25,043 bases of DNA from Stramenopiles sp. TOSAG23-2 (Eukaryota > Sar): NCBI GenBank assembly GCA_900128395.1, contig LT649456.1:1-25043 (forward strand). Direction: 5' to 3'. This document shows, piece after piece, positions 1-8,310 of this stretch. The translations under genes and the position numbers were made by a program. Every line of letters starts with the position of its first letter. The stretch's first letter is position 1. The notes beneath the pieces were generated by a model. The model did not search any database. It saw nothing but the letters and a program-made list of their open reading frames with translations, and was not told where the DNA came from.

Positions 1-393
1 GTATTGGATTCAAGTTGTGGTGCTGTTAGTAGTTTTATAGGGACAACGCGAGATAATTTCAATGGAAAAGAAGTAGTTAGATTAGAATATGAAGCATATA
101 TACCCATGGCATTAGAAGAAATGAAAAAAATTGGCTTATCAGTTGTTAAAAAATGGCCTGATGTTTTTAAAATAGTATTTGCACATCGCATTGGTATTGT
201 TCCTGTATTAGAAGGTAGTATTGCAATTTATATTTCATCACCACATCGTAAATCATCATTAGATGCAGTGCAATATAGTATCGATGAATTAAAAGCACGT
301 GTACCAATATGGAAAAAAGAAGTATATCAAAATGAAAATGATAATAGTAAATGGAAACAAAATGCTGTACAGAAACGAGATACAATTAGTTGA
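1..393 (+). CDS. MOCS2B: Molybdopterin synthase catalytic (large) subunit, MoaE/MOCS2B family, 5' end cut off
   Basis: The large subunit of molybdopterin synthase transfers sulfur from the MoaD/MOCS2A thiocarboxylate to precursor Z in molybdenum cofactor synthesis, normally in the cytosol. The frame is open from base 1 and ends at TGA 391-393, so the N-terminus lies outside the window and no real start is visible; the TTG at base 4 is internal. Family hallmarks run in order: GAVSSFIGTTRDNF near the visible start, LEYEAY, HRIG with VPVLEGS, SSPHR, and VPIWKKE followed by WKQN. The VPIWKKE lysines match the conserved active-site lysine region of MoaE. Visible length is 130 residues against about 150 for the bacterial enzyme, so little is missing. 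The next gene converges on it. The identification is strong; the missing start is simply the window edge. Confidence 0.93.
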   Translation, partial: VLDSSCGAVSSFIGTTRDNFNGKEVVRLEYEAYIPMALEEMKKIGLSVVKKWPDVFKIVFAHRIGIVPVLEGSIAIYISSPHRKSSLDAVQYSIDELKARVPIWKKEVYQNENDNSKWKQNAVQKRDTIS

Positions 394-701
394 GAGAGTG
401 TGCGCGAGAAAGAGATTTTACGCTTTGCGCAGAGTGGTGTGGTTGTATTATATCTTTTATATAATAAATTTTTTACAAGGTGTGATAAAACTCAAATATA
501 TTTTTTAATAATATATATATTTATGAATTAGTATAGTTGTGATATATAAAACTTTAAATAGTGTACATCATACATGTCCATCATCTCAAACTACACACGC
601 ACGTCTTTTCTCACTCTCTCCACATATTTGTTTTATACATATATGTAATATTTATAAAATCACCATTAAACTAAAAATATAAAAGTGTACCACAAATCAA
701 A
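394..701. other. Convergent 3' intergenic region
   Basis: This 308 bp lies between the 3' ends of the MoaE-like and Rab genes. It begins with a GA-rich stretch and continues as A/T-rich sequence with short TA runs (about 507-520). I see no ORF, RNA gene or repeat here beyond probable 3' UTR sequence. Confidence 0.5.
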
Positions 702-1298
702 CTAACAACATCCAGATTTTGGTTTTTTATTTGCTGTTTTACTTGGATCAAATACACTACCAGCATTATCCACACCAGCTTTTGGCTCTTTTGGTAATCG
801 TTTTGCAATAGCTATGAATAAATCTTGAACATTCATAGATGTTTTAGCAGATGTTCCCATATGTATTATAGCTTCATTTTCTGCATATTCCTCTGCTTCT
901 TGTTTGTCTACTTTGCGTTGATCTTCCAAATCAGATTTATTACCAGCAAGCGCAATGATGCAATCTGGTGCACCTCTTCTTTGCAGTTCTTTGACCCATG
1001 TTTTTGCACCTGCAAACGAGTCTTTACTGGTAATATCATAAACTACAATAGCTGCTGCTGCACCACGATAATACATAGGTGCTAAACTTCTGTAACGTTC
1101 TTGTCCAGCGGTATCCCATATCTCAAACTTAACTTTAGTATCGTCCAAATCAACTGTAGATGTTAAAAATGCAGCACCAATGGTTGGTTCTTGAAATTCA
1201 AAGAATTCATCACGTACAAATCTTACAACAAGACATGACTTTCCAACTGCCGTATCACCTAATAATACAAGTTTATAATGTAATGGTTGTCCCGACAT
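702..1298 (-). CDS. rab5: Rab5-like small GTPase
   Basis: This is a complete 198-residue Rab GTPase, which would cycle between GDP and GTP and control early endosome fusion and traffic. All nucleotide-binding motifs are present: P-loop GDTAVGKS (14-21), switch I Thr39 followed by IGAAF (typical of the Rab5/Rab22 group), WDTAGQE with Gln66 (61-67), NKSD (120-123) and TSAK (149-152). The protein ends in Gly-Cys-Cys, a dual geranylgeranylation signal. Length is slightly shorter than animal Rab5 (about 215). The ATG at 1298-1296 sits just before the usual short N-terminal tail. A 20-bp TA tract lies 35-54 bp upstream of it. Rab22 or a lineage-specific Rab5 paralogue remains possible. Confidence 0.95.
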   Translation of the reverse strand: MSGQPLHYKLVLLGDTAVGKSCLVVRFVRDEFFEFQEPTIGAAFLTSTVDLDDTKVKFEIWDTAGQERYRSLAPMYYRGAAAAIVVYDITSKDSFAGAKTWVKELQRRGAPDCIIALAGNKSDLEDQRKVDKQEAEEYAENEAIIHMGTSAKTSMNVQDLFIAIAKRLPKEPKAGVDNAGSVFDPSKTANKKPKSGCC

Positions 1299-1332
1299 GT
1301 TCTTATCTTTCCTTATTATTATGAAACTATTG

Positions 1333-1352
1333 TATATATATATATATATATA
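1333..1352 (-). promoter_or_regulatory. TA-repeat tract upstream of the Rab gene
   Basis: A pure (TA)n run lies 35-54 bp upstream of the Rab start codon. Similar tracts occupy comparable positions upstream of several other genes here, so a core-promoter or nucleosome-free role is inferred, not shown. Confidence 0.4.
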
Positions 1353-1739
1353 ATTGCGTATGTATATGCTGCGTAAAAACTATGTATAACTATATATAAA
1401 TATATGTATCGTTGACCTATGTACTATTATTGATATCTATCCATCAACTAAGTATATACACAATAATGTTCTTCATCTATATAATTTCTTATTTCTTAGT
1501 TCATTCATCATGTTAATGTGTGTAAATATTGCCTCCTGGACTCCTGGATTGGCGAAAGAAGAAGGATGAAAAAATGTTGATAATGATGAAAATTAAAAAT
1601 AAGTATAAATAATGGTATTGTTGAATCAATAATTTACAGGCGTGATGCTAAGCCCCTATTAAAACTTGTGTGTTTAAGCAATTTCATGGAACGATCCTCG
1701 TATATTACATAGTAGCTAGTATCCTTGTAAAAATAAGAC

Positions 1740-1892
1740 GGATGAAAACCTTCCCAAAACAGACGAGGTTCTAATAAGTACAGATTTAGTATCCAATAAA
1801 TATATAGGATAATATCAAAAATTCGGATATTCTAGATATTTTCATTCAATTAACATTGGCCATTTTTGGATTTTATGGATTTATTATTTCCT
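1740..1892 (+). mobile_element. Partial copy of a short inverted-repeat (MITE-like) element
   Basis: The sequence begins GGATGAAAACCTTCCC and then matches, with point differences, the reverse complement of the element at 4844-5085, including the shared core GGATATTCTAGATATTTTCA. Similarity fades at about 1892, so the distal terminal repeat is missing or decayed. There is no ORF inside. It is a non-autonomous element remnant by structure; the transposon superfamily cannot be named from this. Confidence 0.7.
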
Positions 1893-1955
1893 GGAAATGC
1901 TAATGCCACGAGAATTATTTACTCGAATTGTTGCCTTATTTATTCAATATACCGT

Positions 1956-2117
1956 AATTCGTACTTGAGCTTATATCTCCTATCAAATAGACTAGCGCAT
2001 CAAATGGGTTTAGAGTAAATTTAGTAAAATTTAGGATAATTTGTACTTGAGATTATATCTCCTATCAAATAGACTAGCGCTATCAAATGGGGTAGGAGTA
2101 AATTTAGTAAAATTTAT
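1956..2117. repeat. Two-copy 82-bp tandem duplication
   Basis: The stretch starting AATTCGTACTTGAG at 1956 recurs at 2038 as AATTTGTACTTGAG. The two copies share blocks such as CTCCTATCAAATAGACTAGC and GTAAATTTAGTAAAATTTA and differ by a few substitutions and a one-base indel. They lie in the divergent region after the partial inverted-repeat element. No coding potential is seen. Confidence 0.85.
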
Positions 2118-2325
2118 GATTGAAGAAATTGATGATAAAATGAATTAAAACAACAAAATAAAATACATTTCTGTGTATATACACACAAGAAGAAGAGTAG
2201 TGTGTATAGAAATAAAAAGTATATATATACATATATAATCAAAGTTAATCGAAAAAAGGCCATATTTATACAATAGAAAATAGTATAGTTGTGCGTAAAG
2301 GAAATATATAATATACAAACGCATA

Positions 2326-2344
2326 ATATATATATATATATATA
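2326..2344 (+). promoter_or_regulatory. TA-repeat tract upstream of the secreted-protein gene
   Basis: An alternating A/T run lies about 37-55 bp before the ATG at 2381, the same spacing as upstream of the Rab and zinc-finger genes. A promoter role is inferred from this recurrence. Confidence 0.4.
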
Positions 2345-2380
2345 AGAATAATCATAATCATAATAATAATAATAATAAAA

Positions 2381-3292
2381 ATGACGTATATAAAGAACCA
2401 CTTTGTTACACTTATTTTTACTATGGTATTTGCATTAATATTATTACCAAAGACAATCTTATCGTGTGCGCCAGATGGTGTCGATACAATATCAAAAGTT
2501 GGTGATAAAACATATGTATGCCTTGTTATCAATAGCAAACGTGTATCCTTATTCATGCCAAAAGCTGATCAATACACAAGATTAAATATGAAAGATTCAT
2601 TTACTAGTAATAGTACTTTTGGTACAGAAACTTTACAAAGTCCAAGTACAGGGGAATGTACGGTTTCAACACGTTTTAATTCCAACGAACCAAAAGCATG
2701 TAAATATACTATGATACATGTGGAAAGTATGGGCAAACGTTCATTAGCAAAAGCATACAAAGTGTTTAACCATGATAGTACTACACCTAAATGGTCATTT
2801 CCGATCTTAACTATTGTTATTAGTGTTAAACAAGGTAAAGTACAAGCCCTTACGTGGGATGATGGTTGTCATTTTTGTCAAGATGCTACAGATGAATGTG
2901 CATCAAACATATTTACATTGCCAACAAATCGATTTAATGAGACAATGAAAGTATCAGACAATGTCATTGGAAAGTTGATGCTTGATGGATTAGGTAAAAA
3001 TTGCAGAGTAAATGCAAATCCAGGGATGGATATTATACAAAAAGCAAAAGATTGTACTGGCCCTAGTTGTTCACAATATAATAAATATTGTGTTGATGGA
3101 AATTGCGATTTAAAATTATTTGTTGTATGGACTGGTACAGATGCGGAAGGAAATTATTTTAAAAGTGCATCATTACGTTTTTCACGTTTTGCTAAATATT
3201 CCATCAATGATTTATATTCATCAGCGAAAAAAAATACATTAAATACAGCAGAGGAAGTATCAAATACGGCAGATGACGCAACCAGGTTGTAA
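2381..3292 (+). CDS. Cys-rich secreted protein of unknown function
   Basis: I do not recognise the family of this 303-residue protein. Residues 1-28 form a convincing signal peptide: a hydrophobic stretch (about 9-22) ending before Cys29. The mature part has 12 cysteines (29, 47, 93, 107, 163, 166, 173, 208, 225, 230, 237, 242), an even number that fits disulfide bonding, and two N-glycosylation sequons (NST at 77, NET at 186). There is no second membrane span, so export or residence in the secretory lumen is likely. The C-terminal 30 residues are polar and probably helical. The gene is convergent with the secreted ankyrin gene, 195 bp away. The ATG is chosen because the signal peptide starts there. 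Confidence 0.85.
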   Translation: MTYIKNHFVTLIFTMVFALILLPKTILSCAPDGVDTISKVGDKTYVCLVINSKRVSLFMPKADQYTRLNMKDSFTSNSTFGTETLQSPSTGECTVSTRFNSNEPKACKYTMIHVESMGKRSLAKAYKVFNHDSTTPKWSFPILTIVISVKQGKVQALTWDDGCHFCQDATDECASNIFTLPTNRFNETMKVSDNVIGKLMLDGLGKNCRVNANPGMDIIQKAKDCTGPSCSQYNKYCVDGNCDLKLFVVWTGTDAEGNYFKSASLRFSRFAKYSINDLYSSAKKNTLNTAEEVSNTADDATRL

Positions 3293-3487
3293 ATTTTATT
3301 CGTACAAGAGGACATTTAGGATCGTATATATATATTAAATGTAGATAAAATAGAACAACGCCGATTTTGGATCGCCTCCGCTGTGGTGGTAATAAATTTT
3401 TTTTTATAAAAAAAATAATTACGAGTATATCTCTTAGTAATACAAAAATATATTTTATTACTCAATAAAAAAAACACAACTCATTAA

Positions 3488-4579
3488 TTACAAACGTTTC
3501 CCACGACGAGTATCAACACGTTTATCAGGTTTACCAGGCTTGTGTACATTATCTGGATGATGCTCATGATGCGCCGGTCTGTGCCATACCGTGTCTGGAT
3601 TTCCAGTAGGCAATACATGCCCTTTTGGCTGACCTCGTCGATGGTGGTATGCCCGGCTTCCAGGTTCCCAAGTTTTTGGTTTTCTACCTGCTTTTCCATC
3701 TCGTATATAATGATTGTAATGTACCATTTGCATCTCATGATGTAAATCACTTAATATTTCATCGTCCTTTGCCATTTCTTCATATACATCATATGGCCAT
3801 TGCCCAGCTTTATTTGTCTTTTCCAAATCACCATTATGTTGTGCAAAATAACGTACAATATGTACCCAACCACCTGCATGGGCATAATGCACAGGTGTGT
3901 TGCCATCGTCATCCGCTGCGTTTACATCAGCATGTTCATAATTCATCAATTTACGACATAAATTATAATTGCCATTTGCAGCTGCTGCACGTAATTTTGC
4001 ATCTACAACAGCACCACCAAACCGTTTATATTTTCCTTTTGACTTGCCACGCCTCATTCTTGATTTCCAACGATATCTTGCACCATTTGCATTATTAAAT
4101 ATAATATCATATGGTTTACCATGCTCATCTTTCCATTGATGTTTTGGTGGCGTTTTTCCGTCTTCAAATTCAATATATGACATTTCATGCTCTGTTATAT
4201 ATCGTGACTTAGGCGTAGACCATACCATAAATGTTCCATTTTCCAAATGAAAACGTTGAATATATCCTTTCTTTTCCACAGGGGAATAAATTTTAGCTGT
4301 TGGATCAAAATGATCAAAACGTTCTGAATCGGTATAATTATGATAAAATACTTTCGTCATAACCATTGAACGATTGTCTTTACCAACATGTGTCCCTTCT
4401 TCCGGTTTTAATTCTATTCCTAAATCATTGGAATATTTATTTCCATGTTCATCTTTTTGTATCCTATGATCTAAATTATGAGGATTGGATGGATTTACAT
4501 TATGATCACGAAATGCATTGATTTGATTTGGATATTGGAATAATAATAATAATAATGTCGATAAGAAAATAATATACAT
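3488..4579 (-). CDS. Secreted ankyrin-repeat protein with His-rich basic tail
   Basis: This 363-residue protein starts with a clear signal peptide (1-22, a Leu-rich core ending INA before Phe23). A polar region with sequons NYT (81) and NGT (114) follows, then a basic stretch (about 172-186) that could be a processing site. Two ankyrin repeats occupy about 190-270, with recognisable LRAAAANGNYNLCRKLMN and DGNTPVHYAHAGGWVHIVRY cores. The C-terminus (about 310-363) is rich in His, Pro, Arg and Lys. Ankyrin repeats mediate protein binding and are normally cytosolic, so their presence behind a signal peptide is odd. The start codon directly abuts a short TA run (4580-4590). The function is unknown; roles in host or surface interaction are only guesses. 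Confidence 0.87.
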   Translation of the reverse strand: MYIIFLSTLLLLLFQYPNQINAFRDHNVNPSNPHNLDHRIQKDEHGNKYSNDLGIELKPEEGTHVGKDNRSMVMTKVFYHNYTDSERFDHFDPTAKIYSPVEKKGYIQRFHLENGTFMVWSTPKSRYITEHEMSYIEFEDGKTPPKHQWKDEHGKPYDIIFNNANGARYRWKSRMRRGKSKGKYKRFGGAVVDAKLRAAAANGNYNLCRKLMNYEHADVNAADDDGNTPVHYAHAGGWVHIVRYFAQHNGDLEKTNKAGQWPYDVYEEMAKDDEILSDLHHEMQMVHYNHYIRDGKAGRKPKTWEPGSRAYHHRRGQPKGHVLPTGNPDTVWHRPAHHEHHPDNVHKPGKPDKRVDTRRGKRL

Positions 4580-4685
4580 ATTATATATATACCTATCTCA
4601 AGTATTTTTTATATATTAAAATATATATTTACAAAAGTATAGAAATAAAACAAATCAAAGAAAGAAGGAATATAAACAGCAACAA

Positions 4686-4718
<33 letters not shown>

Positions 4719-5211
4719 CAAAACGGTTCCACACACAAAACTATGAGATGAAATAGTTTTAAATAAATATTTGTTTCCAAATGAATTTCTGAATGAATAA
4801 ATGTGTACATTTGGACATATGGACTACATACGATGCCTTGATTGGATGAAACTCTCCCCAAAACAGACGGGTTCTAATTAGTACAAATTTAGTATACTAT
4901 AAATATATATTTGATAGGTAGATCTTGGAAGATAATAAATCCATAAAATTCAAAAATGACCAATGTTAATTGGATGAAAATATCTAGAATATCCGATTTT
5001 TTATATTATGCTATATAAATATATATTTATAGTATACTAAATCTGTACTAATTTGACCCCGCCTGTTTTTGGGAGAGTTTCATCCGTCTGTCGCTAATAT
5101 TTTACAGTACTTTACTTCAACAACATACAAAAACTATATTATATCCATACTACTTCTAGTATATACTGTATATCTTTCTCTTGCTACTATGTCACATACG
5201 TATCCTGATAC

Positions 5212-5244
<33 letters not shown>

Positions 5245-5321
5245 CATATGTATATAGTTAACATTCATGAAATGAAACACAATCATATATAATTTTCCCT
5301 TCACACTTCTAAAAAAATACA
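4580..5321. other. Divergent intergenic region with an inverted-repeat element
   Basis: This 742-bp gap between divergent secreted-protein genes holds a (TA)n tract at 4688-4711, the full inverted-repeat element at 4844-5085 and another (TA)n tract at 5221-5244, which lies 78-101 bp before the galactosidase ATG. Small ORFs here run through low-complexity TA sequence and are not believable. Confidence 0.6.
4844..5085 (-). mobile_element. MITE-like element with 69-bp terminal inverted repeats
   Basis: The left arm (4844-4912) and the reverse complement of the right arm (5017-5085) agree at 64 of 69 positions by hand alignment, both beginning GGATGAAACTCTCCC. The centre (104 bp) is A/T-rich with no ORF. 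Total length is 242 bp, typical of a miniature inverted-repeat element. A second, partial copy lies at 1740-1892 in the opposite orientation. I see no clear target-site duplication: the flanks read TTGATT and GTCTGT. The superfamily is unknown. As RNA or single-stranded DNA the element could form a long hairpin. Confidence 0.85.
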
Positions 5322-6821
5322 ATGGAAATAAAATATCACAACATGTTTAAACAAATTTTCTTCTTGTCATTAATAATAATATCCATTTCCAGATTATCTA
5401 ATGCAAAAACTAATAATACTGTAAAAGCACGAAAACAACGAGCAGCACCACTTTTAGGATGGTCAACGTGGTGTACAGATGCACATTGTAGTGATTTAAG
5501 TGCTATGCCAGTGGATTGGTGTTCTTCAAAAGAAATTCTTTCTGTCGCGAATGATATAGCCACAAATGGTTTACTTGAGGCTGGCTGGAATCATATTTTA
5601 TTGGATGATTGTTGGGGTATAAGAGACAATACTACAAATAAAATTACATGGGTGAAATCACGCTTTCCTGAAGGAATGCCATGGTTAATTGAACAAATTC
5701 ATCAACTTGGCTTAAAATTTGGATTGTATACGGCAGTGGGACAACATGCATGTCATTGGAATTCACCATCCTGGCCTCATTCATTTCCATTTACCGGATC
5801 ATGGCCTTATTACAATCAAGATGCAGAGCAATTTATTGATTGGAAAGTTGATTATGTAAAATTAGATGATTGTGGACCATGGCCTCATTCACCACATGAA
5901 TTAGTCCAAAACTTTTCAACTAGTCTTCGTATCGCTGCAAAAAAAATGAATCATGACATATGGTTAAATTTAGGAGGCCCATTTCAACAAAAGTCAAATA
6001 CAATAGATATACAAAGTAATATTAAAGAAAGAAAATCCAAAAATGATTTTTTGTATGAACCAGAAGCAAACATGAGTTGTCGTGAAGTTTCAGGATCATG
6101 GTGTGGTAAATATTCAAATTCATTTAGAGTATGGGATGATCACCACGATTCATGGCAAAGCACTGCAAATATCATTGAAATGGCATTGGCCCGTGAACGT
6201 AGAACATGGTATGGTGGTGGTGATTCGTTTGTTGACCCTGATTTTATATTTACTGGAGGTCAAGGCTGTAGTAACAAAGCTCCCCATATTCCTGGAAAAC
6301 GTTGTCCTGGTCAAACAAATGTAGAATATCAAACTGAATTTTCAATATGGGCTATAGCTGGTGGCCAATTAGTCATTGCAAGTGATCCTAGAAATATGAG
6401 CGATATACAGCGAGATGCTTGGTTTAATGAAGAGATTTTGGATGTCTTTTTTGATGTATCAAGTTTTAATATGATTAAAGTTATTCGTCCAGTAAATGAT
6501 AGTATAGCATGGCTACGACCACTTTCAGATGCTTATAACAAGAAAAAAAAAACAAGGAAGAAGAAGACAACGATGTTGACGACAACGACAACAACAACAA
6601 CGAAGTCTTGTGCTGCAATTGTAATATATAATAGCCGCGATTCAACAATTGATACTATACCAATTGATTTTATCAACATCCCAAATCGAATTTGGAATGA
6701 GGAAACATCCTTGAATGTCAGAGATTTATGGAAGCATAAAAATTTAGGAGTACACCGTGGTCATTATAATGCTATTAATTTGGCTTCTCATGGTTCAATG
6801 GCTTTGCTTTTATGTGTGTAG
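5322..6821 (+). CDS. Secreted GH27 alpha-galactosidase-like glycosidase
   Basis: This 499-residue protein fits glycoside hydrolase family 27 (alpha-galactosidase or alpha-N-acetylgalactosaminidase), a retaining enzyme that removes terminal alpha-linked galactose. A signal peptide occupies 1-28; Met8 is an alternative start that keeps it. GH27 landmarks are LGWSTW (45-50), LLDDCW (93-98), VKLDDC with the likely nucleophile Asp182, and RVWDDHHDSW with the likely acid/base Asp273, aligned by eye to Asp170 and Asp231 of human GLA. Many paired cysteines fit a secreted or lysosomal enzyme. The C-terminal beta domain carries an odd Lys/Thr-rich insertion (about 405-428) encoded by a simple-sequence tract. 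Substrate (Gal or GalNAc) cannot be settled here. Confidence 0.92.
   Translation: MEIKYHNMFKQIFFLSLIIISISRLSNAKTNNTVKARKQRAAPLLGWSTWCTDAHCSDLSAMPVDWCSSKEILSVANDIATNGLLEAGWNHILLDDCWGIRDNTTNKITWVKSRFPEGMPWLIEQIHQLGLKFGLYTAVGQHACHWNSPSWPHSFPFTGSWPYYNQDAEQFIDWKVDYVKLDDCGPWPHSPHELVQNFSTSLRIAAKKMNHDIWLNLGGPFQQKSNTIDIQSNIKERKSKNDFLYEPEANMSCREVSGSWCGKYSNSFRVWDDHHDSWQSTANIIEMALARERRTWYGGGDSFVDPDFIFTGGQGCSNKAPHIPGKRCPGQTNVEYQTEFSIWAIAGGQLVIASDPRNMSDIQRDAWFNEEILDVFFDVSSFNMIKVIRPVNDSIAWLRPLSDAYNKKKKTRKKKTTMLTTTTTTTTKSCAAIVIYNSRDSTIDTIPIDFINIPNRIWNEETSLNVRDLWKHKNLGVHRGHYNAINLASHGSMALLLCV
6540..6608 (+). repeat. In-frame AAG/ACA simple-sequence insertion in the galactosidase gene
   Basis: AAG/AAA codons followed by ACG/ACA codons encode a short Lys-rich then Thr-rich segment within the C-terminal domain. 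The frame is kept on both sides, and the flanking strands read as normal GH27 sequence. This looks like microsatellite expansion inside a surface loop. Confidence 0.7.
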
Positions 6822-7075
6822 TAAAAGAGAGCGAGAGGTGATAGATTGAAAAACAAGATTTTATTTATCATATTTTTTATAAATTTTAAAATAAAATATT
6901 ATAATATGCGGTCCAGAATATTGAAGAAAAAAAAGACTTTTTTTACATTTTTTAATAAATTACACATATCATATATCATAGTTTATATTATATATATCAT
7001 ACTCCGTACCGCAAATTACTTTTTTTTTAAAACACGAAATATCTGGTATAGAGTATTAGAGGGAGGTTTTTTATT

Positions 7076-7639
7076 TTATTGCATTTGCACGTAGGAACTG
7101 TCACCAGTTTCTACACGTTGCGCCACTGCATCTGGGGCGAACTTTATGTAGGATTGTCCAGGTTGTCTTGCAGTAATAGACAATGTACGTCCTCTGCCAT
7201 TTCTACCACCACAACAGCAGTAGTAAAAACACCATAAAAGCGCACAACAGCCACAAAAACAACCTACCCATAGTAACCACATTAATCCAGCAAAAAGCTT
7301 GACAAAGTTTCCAAATATCTTTTCGCACTCTTCGACTGGTGCACATTTACCATTAATCATGCAGGTACATGCGTTTGTGCCATTTTGGATGTTTCCTGAT
7401 GGAAAATCATTATTAGCTGGCTTTTTGCAGATAAAGCCATTATTTCCAGCGCCACATTTAGGACCAGAGGCATACTTTTGGCCTTGGAAACATACATTTG
7501 CAGTACGTGAGCATTCATATTGACCATTAACAACACAACATACGCCCATACAACAGTCTGGATCATTGCCCCCGGCTTGTGCATTTGCAAAACATAAAAG
7601 AATTGCAAAAGTGGATATAATTGCAACTATATTTTTCAT
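7076..7639 (-). CDS. Small Cys-rich single-span membrane protein
   Basis: The 187-residue product has a signal peptide (1-20, ending ANA), a luminal or extracellular region (21-112) with 12 cysteines and one sequon (NGT at 86), a membrane segment (about 113-140) and a short polar tail (about 145-187). The membrane segment and its border contain eight cysteines (127, 129, 131, 132, 137, 141-143), suggesting palmitoylation of the juxtamembrane CCC. Type I topology is predicted. I recognise no family; the ectodomain spacing resembles small disulfide-rich modules in general. It converges with the galactosidase gene (254 bp apart) and is the fourth consecutive gene for a secretory-pathway product. 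Confidence 0.85.
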   Translation of the reverse strand: MKNIVAIISTFAILLCFANAQAGGNDPDCCMGVCCVVNGQYECSRTANVCFQGQKYASGPKCGAGNNGFICKKPANNDFPSGNIQNGTNACTCMINGKCAPVEECEKIFGNFVKLFAGLMWLLWVGCFCGCCALLWCFYYCCCGGRNGRGRTLSITARQPGQSYIKFAPDAVAQRVETGDSSYVQMQ

Positions 7640-8061
7640 AATTTTATTGTTATGACTTCTTGTTTTGATTTTCTTTTGTTCTTTTTCGCTGTTTACAAAG
7701 TAAAACTTTGATTGGTTTATTGAAATTAGTTGTTATTGTGTATTATTCTTATTCTTATTCTAGATGATTTATTTGTTTTGAACTTTTTCGTATATGTATT
7801 AATATCTTTTTCGTATAATTAATATTCAACATCCAACTGGCAGGCCAAAAAAAGGGAGTCCGCAACAATGATATTTCAATGCTATTAAACTTAATGAATC
7901 CTCGGTTTCAGCTAAATAAAACACGTTGTGGTATTTCTTCCAACAACAGGCCACACAGTGGTAAACTGGTAAACTATTAATACGCACTCCAAGCACTGAA
8001 AAGATAATAAAGCTAATAACCTATAATAATAACATGATTTTTTATAATAAATACAAGTATT

Positions 8062-8076
8062 CCTAGCCCGGCTAGG
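8062..8076. repeat. 7-bp perfect palindrome with one-base centre
   Basis: CCTAGCC-C-GGCTAGG is a GC-rich perfect inverted repeat in otherwise A/T-rich intergenic DNA, about 235 bp upstream of the EF-hand gene start. It could be a dimeric protein-binding site or part of a structured leader. Nothing in the sequence decides between these. Confidence 0.6.
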
Positions 8077-8114
8077 GAAATTAGAATACGAAGATTTGAG
8101 GTTGTTTTTTTTTG

Positions 8115-8149
8115 GCTGGAAAAACAACTAATTTTTGGTGCTTTCCAGC
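8115..8149. repeat. Potential stem-loop, 8-bp arms
   Basis: GCTGGAAA (8115-8122) pairs perfectly with TTTCCAGC (8142-8149) across a 19-nt loop. It follows the palindrome at 8062-8076, and both lie upstream of the EF-hand gene. This is a weak structure and may be chance. Confidence 0.4.
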
Positions 8150-8310
8150 TTTCCTCCAGGCTTTGTTTTGCTCCTCCTTTCTTTGGCAGTTAAAAAATTT
8201 GAAAACTTTTACAACATGATACATACTATAAAAATAAATCATACCCGAAAGGAAAAACAAACCACAAAACAAGCGAAACAAAATAAATAAAGAAAATAAT
8301 ATATGGAAAC

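Larger units (their letters stand above)
1299..2380. other. Divergent intergenic region with TA tracts and repeats
   Basis: This 1082-bp stretch separates the divergent Rab gene and the secreted-protein gene. It holds the Rab-side TA tract (1333-1352), a partial inverted-repeat element (1740-1892), an 82-bp tandem duplication (1956-2117) and the TA tract before the next gene (2326-2344). I find no convincing ORF and no tRNA-like box B. Confidence 0.6.
7640..8310. other. Divergent intergenic region with inverted repeats
   Basis: This 671-bp gap between divergent genes has no ORF I trust. It holds a near-perfect palindrome (8062-8076) and, 38 bp further on, a second inverted repeat (8115-8149). 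The stretch at about 7741-7760 contains short TTATTC repeats. No TA-repeat tract of the size seen in other divergent gaps is present. Confidence 0.5.

Noticed and set aside
2114-2401. Tyr/Ile-rich minus-strand ORF
   Set aside because: It runs through TA and ATT simple sequence and overlaps the promoter and start of the secreted-protein gene; composition alone explains it.
3625-4098. 157-codon plus-strand ORF antisense to the secreted ankyrin gene
   Set aside because: It is the shadow of a well-supported minus-strand gene; its His/Leu-rich translation is what antisense of that coding sequence produces.
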